From DASRVA01 sp035687745 (GTDB lineage: Bacteria; Gemmatimonadota; Gemmatimonadetes; JACCXV01; JAHWKZ01), in assembly GCA_035687745.1 (NCBI GenBank), contig DASRVA010000101.1, positions 1 to 29,986 of the forward strand: a stretch of 29,986 nucleotides of DNA, read 5' to 3'. The notes under the pieces were generated by a model that did not search any database, was not told where the DNA came from, and saw only the letters and a list, made by a program, of their open reading frames with translations. This document shows positions 24,189 to 29,986 of this stretch, one piece after another; within the stretch, counting starts at the first letter, position 1, and each line of letters starts with the position of its first letter. The position numbers and the translations under genes are program-made.

Positions 24189-25153
24189 AGTCCCATTCCG
24201 GCCCGCACCTGGGCCATGGTTTCGGCGGCGACGGCGCCCGCCGCCTCCCGCCCCTCGTCGAGGACCCGCCGCAGCTCCTCCGGATGCCGGCGCAGCTCGG
24301 CCGCCCGCTCGCGCATCGGCCGCAGCGTTTCGATCACGATGTCCGCCAGCAGCATCTTGTCCTCGTAGCAGCCGATCTCCGCGGCCCGGCACTCCCGATC
24401 GACCTTTTCCACGATCGCCGGATCCGAGAAGAACCCGTGCCAGCTGAACACGTTGCACACCTCCGGCCGGCCGGGGTCCGAGCGCCGTTTTCTCTGCGGA
24501 TCGGTGAACGCGGTGGCCATCCGGGCGCGGATCGTTTCCGGCTCCTCGAGGATGCCGATGTGGTTGCCTCGCGACTTGGACATCTTGGTCTTGCCGTCCA
24601 GCCCCAGCACGCGCCTGGTCTCGGTCAGGAGCGGCTGCGGCTCGGGAAAGGTCTCTCCGAAGGCGCTGTTGAAGCGGCGGGCCAGGGTCCGCGCCAGCTC
24701 GAGGTGCTGCACCTGATCCTCTCCCACCGGGACGCGCTCCGCCTTGTAGAGCAGGATGTCGGCCGCCTGGAGCACGGGATACATGAGGAGACCGGCGTGG
24801 ACGGAATCCCCCTGCGCGCCCGCCTTGTCCTTGAACTGCGTCATCCGCTCGAGCTGTCCCAGAGGCGCGAGCGTCATCAGGATCCAGGCCAGCTCGGCAT
24901 GCTCGGGGACCTCGGACTGGAGGAAGATCCGGCACCGGTCGGGGTCCAGCCCCGCCGCGAGGAGCGAGACCAGCATGTCCTCGGTCATCCGTGGCATCTC
25001 GGCCGGGTCGTAGGGGAGCGTGATGGCGTGGTAATCGACGATGGCGTAAAAGCACTCGTGGTGGTCCTGGAGCCCGACCCAGTTCCGGACGGCACCCAGC
25101 CAGTTGCCGATGTGGAGCTCGCCGGTCGGCTGGATGCCGCTCAGGATCCTCAC
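24155..25153 (-). CDS. trpS: Tryptophanyl-tRNA synthetase
   Basis: TrpS charges tRNA-Trp. The 332-aa product is a class I synthetase with the HIGH-type motif HIGN at 14-17 (RILSGIQPTGELHIGNWLG) and the KMSKS motif at 190-194. DIHAIT-like DYHAITL (40-46) and AADILLYKAERVPVGEDQVQHLEL (130-153) are typical of TrpS. The GTG at 25153 overlaps the M50 protease stop as GTGA. The order M50-trpS-scpA-scpB-rluB is a conserved housekeeping run. Confidence 0.95.
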   Translation of the reverse strand: MRILSGIQPTGELHIGNWLGAVRNWVGLQDHHECFYAIVDYHAITLPYDPAEMPRMTEDMLVSLLAAGLDPDRCRIFLQSEVPEHAELAWILMTLAPLGQLERMTQFKDKAGAQGDSVHAGLLMYPVLQAADILLYKAERVPVGEDQVQHLELARTLARRFNSAFGETFPEPQPLLTETRRVLGLDGKTKMSKSRGNHIGILEEPETIRARMATAFTDPQRKRRSDPGRPEVCNVFSWHGFFSDPAIVEKVDRECRAAEIGCYEDKMLLADIVIETLRPMRERAAELRRHPEELRRVLDEGREAAGAVAAETMAQVRAGMGLWQTSIRVPIG

Positions 25154-25782
25154 AGGCTCGCCACCACTCCCAGCACGAGCCGGGTCGCGACCTCGGCCGG
25201 CAGGAAGACGAGGCCGAGCAGCCCCGGCACCATGAGCAGCACGATCACGATCACCAGGCCGAAGGCGCCCAGCGAGCGGTAGGCGTACGCGGCGCGGCGC
25301 GGGAGCAGGTTCGCCACCACGTGGGAGCCGTCGAGCGGCGGGATCGGCAGCAGGTTGAATACCGCCAGGATGAAGTTCAGGAACACGCCGTACGTGCACA
25401 GCTGGACGAGCGCCGCGGGCACGAATCCGATGAGGCGAGCCCCGAGGAGAAGTCCCGCGAACCCCAGCGCCAGGACGATGTTCGATGCCGGCCCCGCCAG
25501 CGACACCGTGATGTCCCCGAGCCGGCGGTCCCGGAAGTTGTCGGGCGTGATCGGCACCGGCTTGGCCCAGCCGAACAGGAAGTTGGCGCCCGTCGCGATC
25601 AGCAGCCCCGGAACCAGGATCGAGCCGATCAGGTCGATGTGGGGGATGGGGTTGAGCGTGAGCCGGCCGAGCATGCGGGCGGTCGGATCCCCCCACCATT
25701 CGGCCACGTACCCATGGGCGCACTCGTGGACGACCACCGAGAACAGCAGGACGGGGAGGACGACGAGCAGCTCTTCCATCAC
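25150..25782 (-). CDS. M50-family (site-2-like) membrane metalloprotease
   Basis: A 210-aa polytopic membrane protein with the zinc motif HExxH (H19, E20, H23: VVVHECAHGY) inside the first helix and the third ligand in NLLPIPPLDGSH (D151). This is the short bacterial M50 (SREBP S2P/FtsRho-like) architecture found next to trpS and scpAB in many genomes. There is no PDZ domain, so it is not an RseP ortholog, and its substrates are unknown. Two adjacent starts are possible (GTG 25782, ATG 25779). It is the first gene of the minus-strand operon running into trpS, and its upstream region is shared with rpsT. Confidence 0.88.
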   Translation of the reverse strand: MMEELLVVLPVLLFSVVVHECAHGYVAEWWGDPTARMLGRLTLNPIPHIDLIGSILVPGLLIATGANFLFGWAKPVPITPDNFRDRRLGDITVSLAGPASNIVLALGFAGLLLGARLIGFVPAALVQLCTYGVFLNFILAVFNLLPIPPLDGSHVVANLLPRRAAYAYRSLGAFGLVIVIVLLMVPGLLGLVFLPAEVATRLVLGVVASL

Positions 25783-25951
25783 GATACCGGGGCTCGGGGA
25801 TTCGGGGCGATCGGGGAACGGCGGAGTGGAAAGCTAGCCGGGGCGGGTCTCCCACGCAAAATGCGGGCGTTGATGAACGCCCTTCAGGAAGGTAGTTTAA
25901 AGGTTTCCGTTCGAATCCGGTTCCACGACCGAAATCCATGGGGAGATCCGA
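25783..25951. promoter_or_regulatory. Divergent intergenic region between the M50 gene and rpsT
   Basis: This 169-nt gap separates the only divergent pair in the window. On the plus strand TTGATG (25870-25875) and TAGTTT (25893-25898) are 17 bp apart and form a plausible rpsT promoter, giving a leader of about 45 nt. A perfect 7-bp hairpin GGGCGTT-GATG-AACGCCC spans 25865-25882, overlapping that -35 box. GGGGAG (25940-25945) is the rpsT ribosome binding site. No clear promoter for the M50 gene was found on the minus strand. Confidence 0.4.
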
Positions 25952-26206
25952 GTGCCCAACGTCCGCTCCGCCGAGAAACGCGCCCGTCAGAACCGGCGGC
26001 AGCGCGATCGCAACCGCCATGACCGTACGCGCCTCCGCACCGCCATCAAGAAGGTCCGCCAGGCGGCCACCGCCGAGGACGCCCGCGCGGCCCTCACGTC
26101 GGCCGAGAGCATCCTCGACCGGCTCGCCCGGAAGGGCGTCATCCACCGCAACGTGGCCGGACGCACCAAGGCCCGCCTCCACGCCTTCGTTTCCCGCCTC
26201 TCCTAA
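25952..26206 (+). CDS. rpsT: 30S ribosomal protein S20
   Basis: S20 binds 16S rRNA early in 30S assembly. The 84-aa, very basic, all-helical product begins PNVRSAEKRARQNRRQRDRN and ends in VIHRNVAGRTKARLHAFVSRL, both typical of S20. The start is GTG at 25952 with GGGGAG 6 nt upstream. S20 genes often use a non-ATG start as part of autoregulation (known in E. coli, UUG); whether this holds here is inference. It is the only plus-strand gene. Element copy 2 begins 20 nt after its stop, so it lies in the likely 3' region of the rpsT transcript. Confidence 0.95.
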   Translation: MPNVRSAEKRARQNRRQRDRNRHDRTRLRTAIKKVRQAATAEDARAALTSAESILDRLARKGVIHRNVAGRTKARLHAFVSRLS

Positions 26207-26225
26207 ACCAGAGCCCGTACACGCT

Positions 26226-26347
26226 TCGGGCGCTCAGGACGGGCGAGGTCGAGGCGCCCGACCGAGGAGGTCCGAGGCGCACGAGTCTGTGCGCCGCAGG
26301 ACCGCCGAGGGAGGGCAACGAAGAGATCGCCCGTCCTCAGCGCCCGA
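26226..26347 (+). repeat. Structured palindromic element, copy 2 (possible RNA motif)
   Basis: This 122-nt element is the second copy of the element at 4803-4927. P1 is 26226-26246 with 26327-26347, broken only by C26235-C26338, the same mismatch as in copy 1. P2 is 26255-26259 with 26313-26320, with a CAA bulge at 26316-26318. P3 is 26266-26273 with 26299-26306, with one A-G mismatch. P4 is 26276-26282 with 26289-26295, with loop GAGTCT. The P2-P3 loop is GACCGA against GAGGGA, and the P3-P4 loop is GA against GCA, as in copy 1. The degV stop codon (26337-26339) lies inside the right arm of P1. It sits between convergent rpsT and degV ends. Stem sequences differ from copy 1 mostly by compensatory changes. 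No U-tract flanks it. Confidence 0.75.
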
Positions 26348-27212
26348 CCGCCGAGAGGCGGGCGGGGTAGGCGCCGATTCCGCATACGTCGAACCCCGTA
26401 TGCGCCGACAACGCCGGCCCGAGCGGGGCTCGGTGCCAGCGGACCCGTGGAACGACCTCCACCAGCGTCCGCTCGAGCTCCCGGGCCGCCCGCTCCCCCC
26501 GCGCCCCGGCGTACACGCAAGCCGCCACGACCGGTTCGTCACGACCCCAGGCCCCGGCCACGAGCTCGACCATCCGCTCGACCCGGGTCGTCTCCCCGAC
26601 GACGCGCTCGATCAGCGCCAGACGGCCTTCCTCGAGGGCCAGGATCGGCCGGTCGTCCTGTCCCTTCGGACCGTCGCCAGCCGGGCGGTCGAGCCGGCCG
26701 CTCAGGTACAGGAAATCGAGCGTGTACACGGAAAAGTAGACGCGGGTCGCCGCCGCGATCGCCTCGAGGGTCCGGGCCACCCCCGCGGGGTCGTGGCCCT
26801 CCTCCAGCCGCGCCTCGGCCTCCAGACACAGGAGCCCCAGGGGCAGCCCGGCCAGCCGGCTGTCGACCACGACGACCCGGTCGGAGGCGCCCATCCGTGC
26901 GGCCGCCTGCCGGGCGTGCTCGACCGTCCGGCTCAGCTCGCCCGACAGATGGATCGACAGCACCCGGTCGTGCCTGCCGAGGAGCTCCCCGTACACCTCC
27001 GCGAACCGCTCCGGGGACGGGGGGATCGTCACCGGCACGGCGTTGGCATGCTGAAAGAGGTTGTAGAACTCGGCCGAGGAGAGCTCGCGCCCCTCGCGCA
27101 TCCGGCGCCCGTCGATCTCGATCTCGAGCGGCACTACCGTCCACCTCGGCGCCAGCCCCAGGGAGTCCACCTCGGAGGTCGAGTCGGTCACCCTGGCGAT
27201 CCCGCCGGTCAC
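26337..27212 (-). CDS. degV: DegV-family fatty-acid-binding-type protein
   Basis: DegV/FakB proteins bind a fatty acid between two domains; in Firmicutes FakB presents it to the kinase FakA. The 291-aa product starts IARVTDSTSEV, the family's N-terminal strand, and has PLEIEIDG, TIPPSPERFAEVY (the TSQPSP-type segment) and LSGELSRTVEHARQAA, corresponding to the lipid phosphate-contacting region. VVVVDSRLAGLPLG and YFSVYTLDFLYLSGRL are further matches. No fakA gene is present here, so a role in fatty acid activation is not shown. The GTG at 27212 overlaps the aldolase stop (GTGA); upstream frame is a shadow. Its TGA is inside element copy 2. Confidence 0.85.
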   Translation of the reverse strand: MTGGIARVTDSTSEVDSLGLAPRWTVVPLEIEIDGRRMREGRELSSAEFYNLFQHANAVPVTIPPSPERFAEVYGELLGRHDRVLSIHLSGELSRTVEHARQAAARMGASDRVVVVDSRLAGLPLGLLCLEAEARLEEGHDPAGVARTLEAIAAATRVYFSVYTLDFLYLSGRLDRPAGDGPKGQDDRPILALEEGRLALIERVVGETTRVERMVELVAGAWGRDEPVVAACVYAGARGERAARELERTLVEVVPRVRWHRAPLGPALSAHTGFDVCGIGAYPARLSAVGR

Positions 27213-28009
27213 GTCCGCCCCTCTCCCCTGGTCTCGCGGACGATGGCGGCGATCCGTCTCCGGAGCGCCTCCTCGTCGAGATCGCCGGGAAGCGGACCGG
27301 CGGCGTAGGCCCGCTCCCCGAGCGGCTCCGGGTCCGTGACCAGACAGCCGGGGTTCCGCACCGTCGTCCCGTAGGCGTCCAGGCTCAGCAGTCGGTCGAC
27401 CTCCTCCCGGGAGAGGCGCTGTACCCGGCCCAGCAGCCGGGCGGTCAGCAGCGACCGGGCGGCCTGCTCGATCGACTCCATGAGGTCGATCGCGCGCGCC
27501 AGCCGTCCCGCGTACGAGACGACGCCATGATTGGCCAGCAGCAGCGCGTCGTGCGAGGCGACGTAGGGTGCGAGCCGATCGGGGAGCTCCTCGGTGGAAG
27601 GTGTCGCGTAGGGGACGATCGGAACCCGGCCGAGCGTGGCGATCACCTCGGGGACCACGCACTCGTCGAGGGCCTCGCCGGCGATGGCAAAGCCGGTCGC
27701 CGTCGGGGGATGGGCGTGCACGACGGCCCGGACGTCATCCCGGAGGCGATAGATCCGCAGGTGCATCCGGAGCTCGCTCGAGGGCCTCGCCTGGCCGGCC
27801 AGGGGGCGCCCCTCGAGGTCGGTCACCACCAGGTCCTCGGGGTCCAGAAACCCTTTGCACGCGCCGGAGGGGGTGGCCAGCACCGACCCTCCGAGGCGCA
27901 CGCTGACGTTGCCCTCCGACCCCGCCACCAGCCCCCGCGTCCAGAGCCGGCGGCCCACCGCGACGACCGCTTGCCGCGCCTCCCTCTCATCGGGCAGCTG
28001 GACCAACAC
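27209..28009 (-). CDS. Class II aldolase/adducin-family protein
   Basis: This family includes L-fuculose- and L-ribulose-phosphate aldolases/epimerases and MtnB dehydratase, all zinc enzymes acting on sugar phosphates. In the 266-aa product the phosphate-binding GSEGNVSVR segment (30-38), the acid E79 (SSELRMH) and the zinc ligands H98 and H100 (VVHAHPP) and H161 (ANHGVV) are present. The substrate cannot be told from sequence. The C-terminal 50 residues extend beyond the core domain and are helical. The GTG at 28009 follows the rtcB stop with no spacer (TAG-GTG), and the stop overlaps degV. Confidence 0.85.
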   Translation of the reverse strand: MLVQLPDEREARQAVVAVGRRLWTRGLVAGSEGNVSVRLGGSVLATPSGACKGFLDPEDLVVTDLEGRPLAGQARPSSELRMHLRIYRLRDDVRAVVHAHPPTATGFAIAGEALDECVVPEVIATLGRVPIVPYATPSTEELPDRLAPYVASHDALLLANHGVVSYAGRLARAIDLMESIEQAARSLLTARLLGRVQRLSREEVDRLLSLDAYGTTVRNPGCLVTDPEPLGERAYAAGPLPGDLDEEALRRRIAAIVRETRGEGRT

Positions 28010-29458
28010 CTATCCCTTCACCACGCCGAGCGGCTTGAGCTCGGCCACCCGACGGCTGACGCCGGCCGCCTCCATGACCTCCACGACGTCGGCGACGTCC
28101 TTGTAGGCGTGCGGCATCTCCTCGGCCACCGTGCGCATCCCCGTCGCGCGAACGATTACCCCCTGGTCGGCCATCTCCTTGATGAGGTCCCTTCCCCGGC
28201 TCGCCTTCTTCGCCTGCGTCCTGCTCATGCGCCGGCCGGCGCCGTGGCACGTCGAGCCAAACGTCTTCTCCATGGCGCCCGGCGAACCCGCGCACACGAA
28301 CGAGTAGTTGCCCATGCTTCCGGGAATCAGGACCGGCTGCCCCCACCGGCGGTACGCGTCGGGCACCTCCGGATGGCCCGGCGGGAACGCCCGCGTGGCG
28401 CCTTTGCGGTGAACGCAGACCTCGCGCTCACGGGCCGCCACGGTGTGACGCTCCATCTTGGCGATGTTGTGGCAGACGTCGTACACGAGCCCCATGCCGA
28501 GCTCGCGGGGACCGATCCCGAGGACGGTCTGGAACGTCTCCCGAACCTTGTGCAGCATGACCTGGCGGTTGCACCACGCGTAATTGGCGGCGCACCGCAT
28601 GGCGCCCAGGTACGCCCGCCCCTCGGGCGATTCGATCGGCGCGGCCGCCAGCTGGACGTCCGGCAGGCGGTACCCGTAGTCGGCGAGCTTCGGCCGGATC
28701 TCCTGCAGGTGGTCGTCGCAGATCTGGTAGCCGAACCCGCGCGAGCCGGAGTGGATCATGACCACGACCTGGTCCTCGGCCAGGCCGTACCCAGCCGCGA
28801 CCTCGTCATCGAAGATCCTGGCCACGCGCTGGATCTCGAGGAAATGGTTCCCCGACCCGAGCGTTCCGACCTGGGACAGCCCCCGCTCCATGGCGCGCGC
28901 CGACACGTGCTCCGGATCCGCGCCCGCCAGGCAGCCGCCTGCCTCGGTACGGTCCAGGTCGGCGTCGGAACCGAACCCCTGCTCGACCGCCCAGCGCGAT
29001 CCGCGCCGGAGGATCTCGAGCAGCTCGGCGCGACCCAGCTTCCGGATGGCGCCCGACGCGCCCATGCCGCTCGGGACCGCGTCGAAGAGGCGGTCGAGAA
29101 GGGTGCGGAGCCGCGTGTCCGGCAGATCGGCCGTCTCGAGCTCGCTCCGCGCGAGCCGGACCCCGCAGTTGATGTCGTAGCCGACGCCGCCCGGCGAGAT
29201 CGACCCCTCGCGGGCGTCGGTCGCCGCGACGCCCCCGATCGGGAAGCCGTACCCCCAGTGGATGTCCGGCATGGCAAGCGACCAGCCGACGATCCCGGGC
29301 AGCGTGGCCACGTTCCGGACCTGCTCCAGGCTCTGGTCCCCGCGGATGTCCGCCATGAGCTCCTCCGAGGCGAACACCCGGCCCGGCACCCGCATGTCGC
29401 CGCGTCGGGGGATCTCCCAGACGTACGGCTCGACGCGTTCGAGTTCGACGTGAGCCAT
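28010..29458 (-). CDS. rtcB: tRNA-splicing/RNA repair ligase RtcB
   Basis: RtcB joins RNA 2',3'-cyclic phosphate or 3'-phosphate ends to 5'-OH ends using GTP and manganese. In the 482-aa product the metal ligands are visible as D95 and C98 (GYDINCG), H205 (GSGNHFLE), H236 (IHSGSRG) and H330 (VCHNIAKME). The histidine that carries GMP is H405 in STCHGAGRRMSR. Length and motifs match archaeal and bacterial RtcB. I chose the ATG at 29458, with GGGAG just upstream; the longer open frame reads back into archease. It sits 34 nt after archease, its activator, and is followed directly by the aldolase gene. Confidence 0.95.
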   Translation of the reverse strand: MAHVELERVEPYVWEIPRRGDMRVPGRVFASEELMADIRGDQSLEQVRNVATLPGIVGWSLAMPDIHWGYGFPIGGVAATDAREGSISPGGVGYDINCGVRLARSELETADLPDTRLRTLLDRLFDAVPSGMGASGAIRKLGRAELLEILRRGSRWAVEQGFGSDADLDRTEAGGCLAGADPEHVSARAMERGLSQVGTLGSGNHFLEIQRVARIFDDEVAAGYGLAEDQVVVMIHSGSRGFGYQICDDHLQEIRPKLADYGYRLPDVQLAAAPIESPEGRAYLGAMRCAANYAWCNRQVMLHKVRETFQTVLGIGPRELGMGLVYDVCHNIAKMERHTVAAREREVCVHRKGATRAFPPGHPEVPDAYRRWGQPVLIPGSMGNYSFVCAGSPGAMEKTFGSTCHGAGRRMSRTQAKKASRGRDLIKEMADQGVIVRATGMRTVAEEMPHAYKDVADVVEVMEAAGVSRRVAELKPLGVVKG

Positions 29459-29492
29459 CAGCTCCCGTACGCGGAGGGTGGTGGTGATGCGG

Positions 29493-29918
29493 TCAGACGT
29501 CGAAGATGACGCGAGCACGCCACCCGTCGCCAGCCGGCTCGAACGCCAGCTGGTGATAGGTGACGCCCTTGAGCTCGCTGGCGGACGCGACCCGGTCGCG
29601 TGGCGGCACGGCACCGTGGAGGATCGCCTCGCACGCCCGGGGATCGACCGACCCGACCTCGGACGCGAGCGCCACGAACCCCTCGCTCTCGAGGAGCCCG
29701 TAGACCCGCTCGCACCAGCGTTTCAGGAGCTCCGGCAGATCGGGCGCCGAGATCGCGACTCGCCGGACCTCGTCGGCGACCAGGTCCGATGTGCCACCGA
29801 GGAGCAGCTGGATAATCCCGCGCTGGGCGGCCTCGAGGATCGCATCCGGGGTCGGGCCTTCGAGATCGAGTCCGAGATCGGCGGTGTGATCGATCTCCTC
29901 GAACGCCCCCCGCTCCAC
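29493..29918 (-). CDS. Archease, activator of RtcB
   Basis: Archease speeds the guanylylation and turnover of RtcB. The 141-aa product has the family signature EIDHTADLGLDLEG near the N-terminus (the acidic D10 region coordinates metal), a central KRWCERVYGLLESEGFVA segment, and the C-terminal ELKGVTYHQLAFEPAGDGWRARVIFDV, where the VTYH motif and terminal FDV are typical. The start is GTG at 29918, without a strong ribosome binding site, and it is likely the first gene of the run. Its place directly before rtcB confirms the pair. Confidence 0.92.
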   Translation of the reverse strand: MERGAFEEIDHTADLGLDLEGPTPDAILEAAQRGIIQLLLGGTSDLVADEVRRVAISAPDLPELLKRWCERVYGLLESEGFVALASEVGSVDPRACEAILHGAVPPRDRVASASELKGVTYHQLAFEPAGDGWRARVIFDV

Positions 29919-29986
29919 GAGGGGATGTTAGGAGCGGTCCTCCGGGGCGGCAACCGGGCCCGGCGGGGGGGACATCGAGGCGAGGG
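29919..29986. other. Upstream region of archease, cut by window edge
   Basis: These 68 nt are very G-rich (a run of seven G at 29964-29970). No gene, hairpin with U-tract or convincing promoter hexamers were seen. Confidence 0.4.

Noticed and set aside
25901..25930. tRNA-like T-loop (GTTCGAATC) before rpsT
   Set aside because: The flanking 5-bp T stem does not pair (only G-C at the loop closure and isolated pairs), and no D arm, anticodon arm or acceptor partner is found upstream.
26447..29509. 1020-aa open frame on the plus strand
   Set aside because: It lies opposite degV, the aldolase and rtcB, all of which have full family motifs. Its product is Arg/Pro-rich low complexity, as expected for an antisense frame in GC-rich DNA.

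Overview
The window is a compact, GC-rich chromosomal stretch. Almost every gene lies on the minus strand, joined by 1-8 nt stop/start overlaps (ATGA, GTGA, TTGA). The gene set is that of a diderm bacterium with lipid A and an Omp85 system: lpxD, an lpxC-fabZ fusion, lpxA, skp, bamA and a Lol exporter. It also carries the mcsA-mcsB-clpC arginine-kinase/unfoldase module, which is best known from Firmicutes. The lpxC-fabZ fusion, McsAB-ClpC in a diderm and a single LolC/E-type permease together suggest the FCB superphylum, possibly Gemmatimonadota or a relative. This is an inference from gene content, not a proven placement. No phage, IS, CRISPR array, tRNA or rRNA gene was seen.

Layout in the minus-strand direction, right to left. 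(1) 29918-26337: archease, rtcB (RNA ligase), a class II aldolase and a DegV-family protein. (2) 25952-26206: rpsT, the only plus-strand gene. (3) 25782-17108: an M50 membrane protease, trpS, scpA, scpB, an rRNA pseudouridine synthase, a 572-aa Rossmann protein of unknown function, an ECF sigma factor, a zinc-finger anti-sigma factor, a lipoprotein and an ApbE-like flavinyltransferase. (4) 17091-11435: a receiver/GGDEF-like protein, prfB with a programmed +1 frameshift, lysS, and lolC/lolD. (5) 11345-1: mcsA, mcsB, clpC, bamA, skp, lpxD, lpxC-fabZ, lpxA, a 44-aa membrane protein, a DUF374 acyltransferase and the start of a further gene. Group 5 links cytoplasmic protein quality control to outer-membrane assembly.

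The most unusual signal is a structured element of about 122-125 nt present twice, at 4803-4927 (bamA/skp gap) and 26226-26347 (rpsT/degV gap). Both copies fold into the same four coaxial helices: a roughly 20-bp outer stem with a C-C mismatch at the same place, a short stem with a CAA bulge, an 8-bp stem and a 7-bp stem with a GARUCU loop. About 13 base pairs differ between copies by compensatory changes, while the unpaired positions are conserved. On the plus strand the internal loops are tandem G-A mismatches, typical of folded RNA. Each copy sits at the 3' end of a minus-strand gene: degV ends with a TGA inside the element and bamA ends with a TGA at its edge. I do not recognise it as a known family. 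It may be a dispersed palindromic repeat or a structured RNA, and is the best candidate for something undescribed.

No stretch over 300 bases lacks a gene. The larger gaps are 4675-4925 (element copy 1 plus the skp leader), 25783-25951 (rpsT leader) and 26207-26336 (element copy 2).
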